Assembly (NCBI RefSeq): GCF_000282055.1 | Contig: NZ_AKJZ01000040.1 | Span: forward strand, 62,001-126,000 | DNA from: Flavobacterium sp. CF136 | Lineage (GTDB): Bacteria > Bacteroidota > Bacteroidia > Flavobacteriales > Flavobacteriaceae | Reading direction: 5' to 3' | DNA length: 64,000 nt | Shown here: positions 46,801 to 55,190 of the stretch, piece after piece | How positions within the stretch are numbered: position 1 is the stretch's first letter | Layout of the letters: every line of letters starts with the position of its first letter | The notes under the pieces: generated by a model | Database searches by the model: none | What the model was told of the DNA's origin: nothing | The model's input: only the letters and a program-made list of their open reading frames with translations | Position numbers and translations under genes: made by a program

Positions 46801-47512
46801 TGTCCTGAATCGATTTAAGCTTAGCTGCGAAAAGGGTGTTTTTTTCGGTTTCGCTTGACGGAAGATTTGACGTGATAAAAAGCAATAATTTCTTTTTGTC
46901 TTTGGTCATTACAAAACCATTGTCAAGTATAAAGTCGTCACCAACATTGAGCTGTTGTAATTTTTTTAGAGCGATAAAAGAAATCCCAAGCGGGTCCTGC
47001 AGAATAAAATCTTTGGTCACAAATCCGGAAGGGGAGATAATCGATTTATAATTTCCCTGAACGGTTGCCGCAATACTATCTTTTTGAAGTTTTTCCTGAA
47101 TAGCTGCATAATCTTTATTTTCAAGGAAAAGTGGGAGATTATTGTATACAAAATCAATCGTTTCCTGAATGTTTTCTTCATCAACTTTTCCCTGAATTCC
47201 GGTTATGTATGGCTTGCATGATTTTGAAACACTATCAGAAAAAACGGTTGCCATTTCTTTTAAATCTTCATCGGTTCCATTTTTTTCCAATTTGAAAATA
47301 ACGGTAATTTTATCAGCAAAATTAAGCTGTTTCAGCACTTTTGCCGTAACATCAGATTTGTCGTTTGTTGGAATAAGTTTGGTAATATCTTCTTCAAATT
47401 TAATTTGAGAAGCAAAAAATCCGAATACAAAAAGCATCGCGACAGCCAATAAAACCGACAGGGATTTTCTTCGGTTTACAAACAAATGAATGGCGTAAAA
47501 ATAGTGATGCAT
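43826..47512 (-). CDS. RND/MMPL exporter fused to a PlsC-type acyltransferase and a C-terminal Rossmann-like domain
   Basis: A 1228-residue protein with three parts. Residues 1-820 form an RND (MMPL) transporter with about 12 membrane helices and two periplasmic loops. Residues about 880-1060 are a glycerolphosphate acyltransferase domain with HX4D (NHSSFLDIL, His900) and FPEGTRS (Phe966). Residues 1070-1228 have alternating helices and strands (KAKILHLSNDYGQLDVLLTL, then YDVVLISEE) like a methyltransferase or NAD-type fold that has lost the usual GxGxG. The enzyme is at the inner membrane and probably exports an acylated pigment precursor. It follows the GT2 gene by 97 bases. Confidence 0.86.
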   Translation of the reverse strand: MHHYFYAIHLFVNRRKSLSVLLAVAMLFVFGFFASQIKFEEDITKLIPTNDKSDVTAKVLKQLNFADKITVIFKLEKNGTDEDLKEMATVFSDSVSKSCKPYITGIQGKVDEENIQETIDFVYNNLPLFLENKDYAAIQEKLQKDSIAATVQGNYKSIISPSGFVTKDFILQDPLGISFIALKKLQQLNVGDDFILDNGFVMTKDKKKLLLFITSNLPSSETEKNTLFAAKLKSIQDNLNQKFKTKTSISYFGSALIAVANADQIKSDIILTTTIAMITLMLILILFYRKILIPLIIFLPTVFGALFAVAFLYFVKEQISAISLGIGSILLGITIDYSIHILTHYKHNSDVKTLYKDITMPLIMSSSTTAVAFLCLLFVKSEALNDLGIFAAVIVMASAFFSLLIVPHLYKPKENNFDHKKNVIDKLAHFSFHNNKFLIGFCVLITIICCFTYNNVGFNNDLSQLNFVPKEIKAAEKELEESTSLTSKTIYVASYGKSMEEVLQNNSRLFSDLSKEKQNKKILNFSSVGGIMLSQKEQQQKIEKWNSFWDANKKQLLKSNLITEGSKLGFKPTTYTIFFDHLDFNFKPISAADYLKIQALQLHEFVTEKNGFFTISTLVKVAPKQRDAFVKMAETKKNLIAIDRQQMNETFFSTLKTDFNSLVNYSFVAVILILFFFFRRIELVIVSCIPIALTGIVTAGIMGIFGIQMNIFSMIVCTLIFGHGVDFSIFMTSALQKEYTTGKNEIAIYRTSIILAVITTILGIGAMIFAGHPALKSISSVSLIGVFAALIITFIFYPILFKLFISNRPKNGNAPFQLRTFLHGILSFFYYGLGGVLMSLFSLIIMPILPIKEKTKMKGFRYAISKFMKSVLYSNPFLHKKVINTFNENFEKPAIIIANHSSFLDILICGMLSPNIIFLVNDWVYNSPIFGATVRKAGFYPVSEGLEGGVEHLRQKINEGYSLMIFPEGTRSESNEIKRFHKGAFYLAEEFNLDILPVVIHGASEAIPKGDFVIHDTSLTVSILERIAPDNLSFGKNYAERTKQLSSFFKAEYQKIRQELEGPGYFKKMLVNSYDYKEAEIINSVKSNLKTHLETYYQLNKHISAKAKILHLSNDYGQLDVLLTLQQPQRKIYSYNPDEEKLSVAKNNYIATKRKISYPENLETAAQNQYDVVLISEENYNNDIEKIISTSSCVILVNCQSLKTTLINFGFECVLEENSIVVLKKKLE

Positions 47513-47609
47513 TTATATTTTTATTATTTATTGTTATTGTTTTTTATCACAGATTAAAAGATTAAAATGATTTATTTTGAAGTAATCTGAATCTGTGGCA
47601 AAAAACATT

Positions 47610-48800
47610 TTAATCAAGGTTAGTTTTGTTTTTATCAGAACTAAAAGCCATTAAAAGCAAATAACTGATAAGACCAAAAAACAGTGCTGAAACTGTTGCT
47701 AAAATAAGACTTCCAACGATATATTGTGTTGCATTTTTCTGAATATCGTCAAGCGTAAGTGAACTGTCTAAAACCAAAGAAGTTTCATTCGATACAAAAT
47801 AGCTTCCCATTTTTAAAGAGCCATAAATAATAAATGGAATAAAAGGTGGAAAACTCACATTTGAAGATAAATAAGCAATGACTTTATTGAGCCTGAGTAA
47901 AGTGGCAAAAGATAAAAGTAATATCGTTTGAAATCCCCAAAAAGGAGACAGACCAATAAAAATCCCCAATGCAATTGCAGCGGCTTTTTTAAAATTAGAA
48001 TCGTTGCTTTCTAAAATATCTTCAAGGAAAAACTTTTTAAAACCTTTTTTTTTTGCTTTTCGAAAAAAGTCTCTCGGTTTGATGTACAAAAGCGCATTTA
48101 CAACCAAAACAGTATTCAGAATACTGATTCGGGTAAAATCTTTAAACGGACGAAAATGCGAAACGCGCTCAGCAGGATCATATAAAATCTGAATCGGAAT
48201 GTTTTTAACCAAAATGCCTTTCCATGCAGAACGAACAATTACTTCAATTTCAAACTCAAATTTATTGGTGTAATATTGTTTAGGGATCAATTTCAATGGA
48301 TATAATCTAAAACCTGATTGTGTGTCATCAAGTTTAATTCCGGTTTCAAATTGAAACCAAAAATTGGAAAATTTATTCCCAAAACTGCTTTTTTTCGGCA
48401 CATTTTCCTGTGTCATATTTCGGCTTCCAATCAATAAAGAATTCGGTTCTTTTTGAATTTCAGTTATAAAATTTGGAATGTCAGCAGCAAAATGCTGTCC
48501 GTCAGAATCAATCGTAACGGCGTATTCAAAACCTTTTTCAATTGCTTTTCGGAAACCGTTTCTCAAAGCTCTTCCTTTTCCTAAGTTTTCAGGATGATGA
48601 ATTTGTAGCAGATGAGAATATGATTTTAAAATTTCACTCGTTTCATCAGTCGAACCATCATTAACAATTATGACGTTTGAAGTGTAATCTAAAACGGAAT
48701 CCAATACTTTTTTTAACGTTTTGTGATTGTTGTATGTTGGAACGATCACACAAAAATGCGTTAAACTTAGTAGTTCTTGCTGTAATAAAATAGGTTTCAT
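47610..48800 (-). CDS. Glycosyltransferase family 2 fused to a DUF2062 membrane domain
   Basis: A 396-residue protein. Residues 13-230 are a GT2 domain like dolichyl-phosphate sugar transferases (VIVNDGSTDETSEIL, and the acidic metal site TIDSDGQHF). Residues 265-390 are the DUF2062 membrane domain with about four hydrophobic segments (AIALGIFIGLSPFWGFQTIL). In aryl polyene clusters such proteins are common, and a sugar or lipid modification of the pigment or its carrier is suspected. It lies after a small secreted protein gene, 18 bases apart. Confidence 0.86.
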   Translation of the reverse strand: MKPILLQQELLSLTHFCVIVPTYNNHKTLKKVLDSVLDYTSNVIIVNDGSTDETSEILKSYSHLLQIHHPENLGKGRALRNGFRKAIEKGFEYAVTIDSDGQHFAADIPNFITEIQKEPNSLLIGSRNMTQENVPKKSSFGNKFSNFWFQFETGIKLDDTQSGFRLYPLKLIPKQYYTNKFEFEIEVIVRSAWKGILVKNIPIQILYDPAERVSHFRPFKDFTRISILNTVLVVNALLYIKPRDFFRKAKKKGFKKFFLEDILESNDSNFKKAAAIALGIFIGLSPFWGFQTILLLSFATLLRLNKVIAYLSSNVSFPPFIPFIIYGSLKMGSYFVSNETSLVLDSSLTLDDIQKNATQYIVGSLILATVSALFFGLISYLLLMAFSSDKNKTNLD

Positions 48801-48818
48801 TGGTTGTGTTTTCTTTAC

Positions 48819-49304
48819 CTACTTCACAAATTGCTTCTCTTTTTCAGAGAAACTTTTAGATTGTAATACAAAGTTTTTAAGGTATTCTTTTAAAGAGCTA
48901 TTTTGCTCATCATAATGCTCTGTTATGAATTTTTTGTCTCCTTTAATATTTTTTTTATAACCCGTAATACCAGGTACATTTTCCTGAATACTCAATCGGA
49001 TCATTCTGATTTCGATATTGTTGGGCTCACTTTTTACAGTTGATTCAAGTAGTTTGGCACCTTCTTTAAAACGTGCCATTTTTTCTCCTAACTTTTTTTC
49101 AAATTTTGAATCCAATAAAACAGAAGCTGCTTTATACGCTACTAAAACTTTATCATCATCATCAGAAATATTCGCAAGTTTGGCCGTAAATTCTTTGGCA
49201 TTAGTTTCAGATTTTGTAACCGTTGGATACATTTTTCGGATAGCAGCCAAATCAGGATTTCCAATAAATGTAATCCATAAAAACAATGAAAAAAGTAGTT
49301 TCAT
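48819..49304 (-). CDS. Small secreted protein of the flexirubin cluster, unknown function
   Basis: A 161-residue protein starting with a short hydrophobic signal (MKLLFSLFLWITFIGNPDLA), then a helical, charged mature part (EKMARFKEGAKLLESTVKSE). I recognise no domain. Two bases separate it from the ApeI-like dehydratase stop, so it is translated with the pigment genes. The helices could form a TPR-like bundle; that is speculative. Confidence 0.6.
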   Translation of the reverse strand: MKLLFSLFLWITFIGNPDLAAIRKMYPTVTKSETNAKEFTAKLANISDDDDKVLVAYKAASVLLDSKFEKKLGEKMARFKEGAKLLESTVKSEPNNIEIRMIRLSIQENVPGITGYKKNIKGDKKFITEHYDEQNSSLKEYLKNFVLQSKSFSEKEKQFVK

Positions 49305-49306
49305 AA

Positions 49307-49678
49307 TTATATTTTTTTATACACATTGCTTAGTTTCAAAGAAACGGTGTCGTTAAAATAAGTTGTGTTTTTTACTTTTACCAAATCATCTTCGGTAGTT
49401 ACGATATCAAGTTCCAAACGCAATTCCGGAGTAGCTTCAGGATTAATAAGCGCCATGAATTTTACATTCGCAAGCGTTTGAATTATCAAAGTACTTTTTG
49501 TAATAGCTTCGGTAAGTTCTTTAATAATCTGAATCATGCAAACTCCCGGCATAATTGGATTTCCCGGAAAATGACCTTTAAAAACCTCATGCTTTTCATT
49601 CACTAAAATAGTAACAATGTATTTTGAATCATTTATTTTTTCTTCTGAGAGAATTTTATAAAAGTCTTTTAAAACCAT
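49307..49678 (-). CDS. ApeI-like 3-hydroxyacyl-ACP dehydratase (hotdog fold)
   Basis: A 123-residue hotdog protein resembling FabZ and the aryl polyene dehydratase ApeI. The motif GHFPGNPIMPGV (His36) supplies the catalytic His. In FabZ a Glu follows four residues after the Val; here it is Gln50 (VCMIQ), so the acidic residue is missing. A partner may provide it. It would remove water from beta-hydroxyacyl-ACP during polyene extension. It lies 2 bases before the small secreted protein gene and 6 bases after the porin gene. Confidence 0.84.
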   Translation of the reverse strand: MVLKDFYKILSEEKINDSKYIVTILVNEKHEVFKGHFPGNPIMPGVCMIQIIKELTEAITKSTLIIQTLANVKFMALINPEATPELRLELDIVTTEDDLVKVKNTTYFNDTVSLKLSNVYKKI

Positions 49679-49684
49679 ATTTTT

Positions 49685-50293
49685 TTATTTACCAAAGGCG
49701 TAAGAAACACCCAATTGAAAGCTAATATTTGTATTATAATCCCCAAACAAATAATCGCTGTTATTGGCATTACTGTCATAATAATCACTGTCAATAACAT
49801 CGACTAAACCTTTTTTAACACGTGCTTCAATAGTTAATCCTGTCGAAGGCACTTTATAACCAAAACCGGCAACAAAAGTTAAATCAGCATCAGACTTTTC
49901 ATGGATCAAATTATCACTTGTTCTAAAATCTATAGTTGGACCAACCTGAACCTGAAAATCATTAAATGTAAATTTATTGATCATGGCAATCGAAACATAG
50001 TTAATTTCTAAATCATTATATTCAATAATATCATCACCATTTTCATCATAACCTATATAAGTCTTAACATTATTAGAACCTTGTCGGGTATAAGTGATTT
50101 CCGGTTGCAACGTGTAAATCTTAGTTAATTTGATTTCACCGAAACCACCAATATAAAAATCAGTTTTATAATCTGAACGGGTATTTGAAAAAGTAGAAAA
50201 AGCGGCTCCGACTCTTAAACCAGGTTTAAATGTTACCTGAGCATTCATTGAACTTATAAATAAAATAAAACTGATTGCAATTAATTTTTTCAT
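49685..50293 (-). CDS. Small outer membrane beta-barrel (porin family), copy 2
   Basis: A 202-residue outer membrane protein. The start at 50293 gives the signal MKKLIAISFILFISSMNAQ. The mature part has alternating strands (GLRVGAAFSTFSNTRSDY, TLQPEITYTRQG) and ends in an aromatic strand, FQLGVSYAFGK, typical of barrel C-termini. It is about half identical by eye to the preceding gene, a tandem duplication. The longer frame would overlap that gene and is less likely. Role in the pigment cluster unknown. Confidence 0.83.
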   Translation of the reverse strand: MKKLIAISFILFISSMNAQVTFKPGLRVGAAFSTFSNTRSDYKTDFYIGGFGEIKLTKIYTLQPEITYTRQGSNNVKTYIGYDENGDDIIEYNDLEINYVSIAMINKFTFNDFQVQVGPTIDFRTSDNLIHEKSDADLTFVAGFGYKVPSTGLTIEARVKKGLVDVIDSDYYDSNANNSDYLFGDYNTNISFQLGVSYAFGK

Positions 50294-50303
50294 ATATTTT
50301 TTA

Positions 50304-50903
50304 TTACATTTTAAAAGTATAACTGATACCAATCTGGAAAACCTGATTTAAGATAACTTCATCATAATTTCCATTATTATTATCATCATAAATGCCATCG
50401 TAACCATAAATATCAATTAATCCCTGTTTAATTCTTGCTTCAAATGTTAATCCGTTTGGTAAACTATAGCCAACGCCCCCAACTATCGCCAGGTCAAAAT
50501 CTTCAGGATTAGAATTGATATAATTATCATCGATTTTGAAGTCTAAAGATGGTCCTGCTAATATGTGAAATCCGCTTCCGTTAAAGTTAAATTTAGCAAC
50601 GGCTCCAACTGTTATATAATTTAACTCATAATTTACATAGCGATAATTGCCATTATCAAAATATTCTCTTCCTTTATCACCTTGTCTTGAATATGTTAAT
50701 TCAGGCTGCAATGAAAAATATTTATTGAATTTGATATTTACTAATCCTCCAAGATAAAAATCTGTTTTGGTATTATTGTCTTCAATATTGGTTAATGTAG
50801 AAAAGTTTAAACCGCCTCTGACTCCCGGACTTACTTTTACCTGTGCTTGTGCTGCTATTAGACCTATAAATAAAACAAATGCATGTATGATTGATTTTTT
50901 CAT
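50304..50903 (-). CDS. Small outer membrane beta-barrel (porin family), copy 1
   Basis: A 199-residue barrel with signal MKKSIIHAFVLFIGLIAAQAQ, repeated strands (GVRGGLNFSTLTNIEDNN, LQPELTYSRQGDKGREY) and a final strand ending FQIGISYTFKM. Paralogous to the next gene downstream. It follows the lipoprotein gene at 30 bases. Eight strands are likely from the length. It may bind or shelter the pigment in the outer membrane, which is inference only. Confidence 0.83.
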   Translation of the reverse strand: MKKSIIHAFVLFIGLIAAQAQVKVSPGVRGGLNFSTLTNIEDNNTKTDFYLGGLVNIKFNKYFSLQPELTYSRQGDKGREYFDNGNYRYVNYELNYITVGAVAKFNFNGSGFHILAGPSLDFKIDDNYINSNPEDFDLAIVGGVGYSLPNGLTFEARIKQGLIDIYGYDGIYDDNNNGNYDEVILNQVFQIGISYTFKM

Positions 50904-50933
50904 TTTTAATTGATTTAAAGTTTATGATTAGTT

Positions 50934-51572
50934 TTAATTTTCTGATTTAAAATAATTTAACTCGATTTTTAGCTTAATATTTTGATGAATAATCTGAATC
51001 TTTTCAGCAAAAATATTGTTTTCTGAATTAAAAAAGACAGTAAATTTTTCTTTTGTTTGAGATGAGTGAATTACTTTTTCTAACTTTTGATCTTTTTTGG
51101 TCAGAAACAGGTAATTATCACGCTTTCCATCTGCTGATTTGTAAATGTTAGAAAATTCATTTTCAAATTGCTCCTGAATTAAATAATCTTTTTTAAAAAG
51201 CAGGCGAAAATCTTCTTTTAAGGTATTTATTAGAATCTTTCGGTCTAATTCTGATACAATCGAATTAATTTTGAAAGTCGTTTCGGAAATTTCAAAATCA
51301 AACAATTTGTTGCCAAACTCTGTTGTAAAAACAATTCGATGTGTAGTGTCATTTATTTTTTTTGCAATGAAAATTCCGGACAATTCATTTCCGTAAACAG
51401 TGATATTGGTTTTGTAAACGTAATCTGTTTTTGAATCTGAAAAATAAGGAACTTCATAAGATGTTTTATCTAATTTTTTTGGTGTATAATTTTTTGTGAC
51501 TGAGCCACAAGAAAATAAAACAACCGCCAAAAGGCAATTAATTAGTAAATACTGAATCGTCGATTTTTGCAT
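50934..51572 (-). CDS. Lipoprotein of the pigment cluster, LolB/DUF3261-like
   Basis: A 212-residue lipoprotein with lipobox VLFSC (Cys22). The mature part is beta-rich, with long alternating strands (YVYKTNITVYGNELSGIFIA, THRIVFTTEFGNKLFDFEI), like the half barrels of LolB. It overlaps the LolA-like gene by 35 bases in another frame. Aryl polyene clusters often pair a LolA-like protein with a DUF3261 lipoprotein, so a dedicated lipid-carrier route to the outer membrane is plausible. Family assignment is by pattern and neighbours. Confidence 0.68.
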   Translation of the reverse strand: MQKSTIQYLLINCLLAVVLFSCGSVTKNYTPKKLDKTSYEVPYFSDSKTDYVYKTNITVYGNELSGIFIAKKINDTTHRIVFTTEFGNKLFDFEISETTFKINSIVSELDRKILINTLKEDFRLLFKKDYLIQEQFENEFSNIYKSADGKRDNYLFLTKKDQKLEKVIHSSQTKEKFTVFFNSENNIFAEKIQIIHQNIKLKIELNYFKSEN

Positions 51573-52173
51573 TGATCACTTTATTTTTAAGTACAATTCG
51601 GGTATAATCATCTGATGATTCCAACAGTTTTACCTGTACAACTGTAGCTTCTTCTTTATCAAAAGTCAGCTCAATTTGTTTGATGTATTTTTTCAGTGTT
51701 GCATCTTTCGGAATAAATTTAGCCAGATTCTGCCCTTTCAATTTGAAGTACGAAATCGTAAATTCTTTGTCGTCAAACATATTGCCGCTCACACTCCCAA
51801 CAATTAATTTATTGATTCTTCCAAAAATTTTGCTGTTTCCAGTATCAACAGCACTTTTTTTACCTTCATCGTTAATCAGGATTTTCCCGTTTTTGAAAAT
51901 GATACTGTAATTGTATGGTTTTTTATATTGCCATTGGAGTAAACTTGGTTCTTTAAAAATCATTTTCCCTGATGTTTCAATATCTTTAGATAAAAAATCC
52001 AAATGCTTGTATTGAATAAAATCGGTGCTTAAGGTTTTTATTTTCTTTGATACAACATTTACATCTTCTTTAAATGATGCGATTTCAGCAGCAGTCATTT
52101 TTTGTTCCTGAGCTGTCAAAGCTGTTTGACAAATGCTGAAAAATATAGTAAGTAAAAATAGTTTAGTCTTCAT
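51538..52173 (-). CDS. LolA-like outer membrane lipoprotein carrier
   Basis: A 211-residue periplasmic protein. The signal peptide is MKTKLFLLTIFFSICQTALTA. The mature protein matches LolA: IKTLSTDFIQYKHLDFLSKD, SGKMIFKEPSLLQWQYKKPY and a hydrophobic half-barrel pattern. It is not the general LolA by position but a cluster-borne copy as in other aryl polyene clusters (ApeG type). It overlaps the deacetylase gene by 11 bases and the lipoprotein gene by 35. Confidence 0.86.
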   Translation of the reverse strand: MKTKLFLLTIFFSICQTALTAQEQKMTAAEIASFKEDVNVVSKKIKTLSTDFIQYKHLDFLSKDIETSGKMIFKEPSLLQWQYKKPYNYSIIFKNGKILINDEGKKSAVDTGNSKIFGRINKLIVGSVSGNMFDDKEFTISYFKLKGQNLAKFIPKDATLKKYIKQIELTFDKEEATVVQVKLLESSDDYTRIVLKNKVINAKIDDSVFTN

Positions 52174-52939
52174 ATGCTTTAAGATTCAAAAGTTCTTCTA
52201 CCGAAACAACCTGATAGTTTTGATTTTGCAGAAATTGCAAAAACTGTTCCAATACCAAAACAGAGTGTGATGCCGTGTCGTGCAAAAGTACAATTCCGCC
52301 GGGAGAAATACGTTTAATAATCCGATTGAAAATTAAATTTTGATTTTTGGTACCCCCATCAAGCGACCGGATATTCCAGCCAATAACTTTGTGACCGGTT
52401 ATTTTTAATGCTCTTCTGATTGAAGGTGTTGTTACTCCGTAGGGAGGTCTGAAGAAGTTTATTTTTTTGGATGTGAATTTTTCTAATAATGTATCTGTTT
52501 GCTGAATTTCTTCCGTTATTTTTTTTGCATTATAAAAATCAAAAAAAGGAGAATGACTGTACGAATGATTGCCAACCAAATGACCTTCGGCGATAATTTG
52601 TTTTACAATCTCAGGATACACTTCAATGTTTTTTCCAATGCAGAAAAAAGTAGCTTTTGTGTTGTACTTTTTTAAAAGATCTAAAACTTCCAAAGTATAA
52701 GGGCTTGGTCCGTCATCAAAAGTAAGGGTTATTTTTTTTTCTGTTTCTGATGGATTATTACAAAAGGCCTTAACATGATAATTAGAAGATATTAGGGATG
52801 AACCAATAAGATTAAATACAAACCAAACCGAAACAATAATAGCAAACCACCAAAAATCAATTGCTATATACAGCTTCAGAAGAAGCAGTAAAAGCAATAA
52901 AAAGATAAAAAATAGTGAGATGTTTTTATGCGTTATCAT
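52163..52939 (-). CDS. Polysaccharide deacetylase-like protein
   Basis: A 258-residue carbohydrate esterase family 4 (NodB) protein. Two hydrophobic stretches at the N-terminus (residues 8-45) anchor it in the membrane. Catalytic motifs are all present: LTFDDGPSP, the metal-binding GNHSYSHS, RPPYG, and LHDTASHS near the end. The substrate in a pigment cluster is unclear; an O- or N-acyl group could be removed from an intermediate. It overlaps the next gene upstream by 4 bases (ATGA). Confidence 0.87.
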   Translation of the reverse strand: MITHKNISLFFIFLLLLLLLLKLYIAIDFWWFAIIVSVWFVFNLIGSSLISSNYHVKAFCNNPSETEKKITLTFDDGPSPYTLEVLDLLKKYNTKATFFCIGKNIEVYPEIVKQIIAEGHLVGNHSYSHSPFFDFYNAKKITEEIQQTDTLLEKFTSKKINFFRPPYGVTTPSIRRALKITGHKVIGWNIRSLDGGTKNQNLIFNRIIKRISPGGIVLLHDTASHSVLVLEQFLQFLQNQNYQVVSVEELLNLKAYED

Positions 52940-53994
52940 TTTGAGATTAACGTAAAACTATGATTTTTTCCGTTTAGCTGATTGTACAGTAAAATAGTTT
53001 TGTAATTTTGTTTTTCAACCGAATTTACTTTTACAATTTCAGGAACTTCTTGTGTTTTTAGTACTTTTGCGGCCATCCACAAAGCAAATGCTGAAGCGGT
53101 ATCATATTCACCACTCAAATGTTTATAATACAACTGAGGTATTTCTGCAAAAGCATTTTGTGCAAGATTCTTATAATAAATTTCAAAATCTACATTGCCG
53201 TCAAATCCTAAAACCAGAGCATCAATATCTAAAATTTCTAATTGATTTGATTTCAAAAAAGATTTTATTTCAGCTTCAATTTCGTTTTCTTCCAGTGTAT
53301 TAATAATTGTGATATCCAGAATTTCTCCATACGTATTGTCTTTTCGTTCATTTTCTAAAACAAAAAACCCGGCGCCTTCTCCATAAACTGCACCACTTGT
53401 ATTAGAGTCTAAAAGATTATAAGGTTGTTGGTTATCCGGTTTTATACGACCTGACAATTTAAAAAGTGCTGTGGTATAATCACCATTTTCGTCAACTCCG
53501 CCTACCAAAACCGATTGGACTTCACCTTCTTCGATTTGCATTTTAGCATCTAAAAGAGCAGATTCAAAAGAGACAGCTCCGTTTACATACGTAAAATTAT
53601 AACCTTTGCATTGTTGTAATAAAGCAATTTGAGCGCCAACGGTATTATGTGTTGATTGAATAAATGCGGTTGGTGTTAAAAACTCTTCATTATTATCAAG
53701 GATATTTTTCAGGAATTTTTCAGAATCTTCTATACATCCCAGACCTGTTCCGGTAATAATGGCGTCAACATTTTCAATCTGTGCATCTTTCATGGCAATT
53801 GCCGAAGCTACAATTCCGTTCTTTACACCTTTTGCCATTCTTCTGCTGGCTGCCGGTGAAATATAATCTTTGTAAACCGGTGGAACAATTGCAAATACAT
53901 TTTGATCATGATTGTGTACAGCTTCTTCTAAAAAAACAGTATCAAATGTTTTTTGAGTCGAAATGCAACCTATTCCATTTATATATGTTTTCAT
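52936..53994 (-). CDS. Catalytically dead ketosynthase (chain-length-factor-like, ApeC-type)
   Basis: A 352-residue protein with the thiolase fold of beta-ketoacyl-ACP synthases, recognisable by VDAIITGTGLGCIEDSEKFL and TPTAFIQSTHNTVGAQIALL. The active-site Cys is replaced by Val141 (NGAVSFESA), and the HGTxT motif is absent. This is how chain-length factors in type II polyketide synthases and ApeC in aryl polyene synthesis look. It should pair with the active ketosynthase encoded just upstream, whose stop overlaps its start by 4 bases. Confidence 0.85.
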   Translation of the reverse strand: MKTYINGIGCISTQKTFDTVFLEEAVHNHDQNVFAIVPPVYKDYISPAASRRMAKGVKNGIVASAIAMKDAQIENVDAIITGTGLGCIEDSEKFLKNILDNNEEFLTPTAFIQSTHNTVGAQIALLQQCKGYNFTYVNGAVSFESALLDAKMQIEEGEVQSVLVGGVDENGDYTTALFKLSGRIKPDNQQPYNLLDSNTSGAVYGEGAGFFVLENERKDNTYGEILDITIINTLEENEIEAEIKSFLKSNQLEILDIDALVLGFDGNVDFEIYYKNLAQNAFAEIPQLYYKHLSGEYDTASAFALWMAAKVLKTQEVPEIVKVNSVEKQNYKTILLYNQLNGKNHSFTLISK

Positions 53995-55190
53995 TCGCTT
54001 TTAGAAAATATAAGAGTAGAACAATTTCCTCCGAAACCGAAAGAATTAGACAAAACGTGTTCGATGTTTTTGTTTTTTAAAGAAATCTGAGGTTTCAAAA
54101 CAAATTCTTCCATTGGAGTTTCGAAATTCAAATTAGGATAAACCACACTATTCTGAATTGCCAAAACGCTGTAAACAGCTTCAATTGCCGCAGCTGCTGC
54201 CAATGTGTGTCCTGTGAAAGGTTTGGTCGAACTAAAATCAGGTACATTTTTATCTTCGTAAATTCGAAGTATAGCTCGTCCTTCAGATAAATCATTGTTT
54301 GGAGTTGCTGTTCCGTGTACGTTGATATAGTCTATTTGAGAAGGTTTTAAACCCGAAACATCAAAAGCTTTTTTCATCGCTAAATAAGCGCCATCTCCGT
54401 TTTCTGAAGAAGCAGTTTGATGAAAAGCATCGTTTGCATTTCCGTAACCCGAAACGCGAGCCAGGACTTTTTTATTTTGTTTTTTTACGATTTCATCTGA
54501 TTCTAAAACTAAAAAAGCGGCAGCTTCTCCTAAATTTAATCCCTTTCGATTGTTGTCAAAAGGTTTGTTATAATCGTCTGATAAAATCATTAAAGTCTTA
54601 AATCCGTTGATGGTAAATTTTGCCAAAGCATCAGTTCCGCCAACAATAACACGATCGAGTTTCCCGCTTTTAATTAATCGGGCCCCCAGCATAATTGAGT
54701 TCGCAGCAGATGAACAAGCGGTACTTATCGTTGTAACCATTCCTTTTAAACCTAATTCTTCTGCAATCTTATCTGCTACATCACCTCCATCATGACAAGT
54801 AATATATTTAACAAGTTCGGGATGTTTAAAATAATCGTAATAATGTTTTTCGGTCATGTCCATTCCACCCACACTTGTAGCTGAAATAAGCCCCGTTTTA
54901 AATTCGTTTATTGATGTGATTCCGGCATTTTCAACAGCTTGTTTTGCTGCAAAAGTGCCAATCATTGCTGTTCTCGAAAAGTTATTATCGGGTGTAAGAT
55001 TCAATTCATCAATTAATTCCTGATTGGTTTTCTTGATTTCGCCAACCTTATTAATATCGGCATGAATCGTGGTAATATTCTCGACACGAGTAATAGCACA
55101 TTTTTCATTTAATAATGAATTGAAATTTTCTTCGACTGAATTTCCAATCGAAGAGATAATTCCCATGCCTGTTATTGCAACACCTTTCAT
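53991..55190 (-). CDS. Beta-ketoacyl-ACP synthase, ApeO-like
   Basis: A 399-residue condensing enzyme with a complete triad: Cys159 (STACSSAANS), His292 (VHGTATPNND) and His328 (GHTLAAAAA). The last motif has Ala in place of the usual Gly-Ala-Gly, a small departure. It should extend the polyene chain with malonyl-ACP, forming a heterodimer with the chain-length-factor-like protein next to it. It lies 123 bases after the acyl carrier protein gene. Confidence 0.92.
   Translation of the reverse strand: MKGVAITGMGIISSIGNSVEENFNSLLNEKCAITRVENITTIHADINKVGEIKKTNQELIDELNLTPDNNFSRTAMIGTFAAKQAVENAGITSINEFKTGLISATSVGGMDMTEKHYYDYFKHPELVKYITCHDGGDVADKIAEELGLKGMVTTISTACSSAANSIMLGARLIKSGKLDRVIVGGTDALAKFTINGFKTLMILSDDYNKPFDNNRKGLNLGEAAAFLVLESDEIVKKQNKKVLARVSGYGNANDAFHQTASSENGDGAYLAMKKAFDVSGLKPSQIDYINVHGTATPNNDLSEGRAILRIYEDKNVPDFSSTKPFTGHTLAAAAAIEAVYSVLAIQNSVVYPNLNFETPMEEFVLKPQISLKNKNIEHVLSNSFGFGGNCSTLIFSKSE

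Noticed and set aside
49018-49356. 112-residue plus-strand frame
   Set aside because: Antisense to the small secreted protein gene, with no support.
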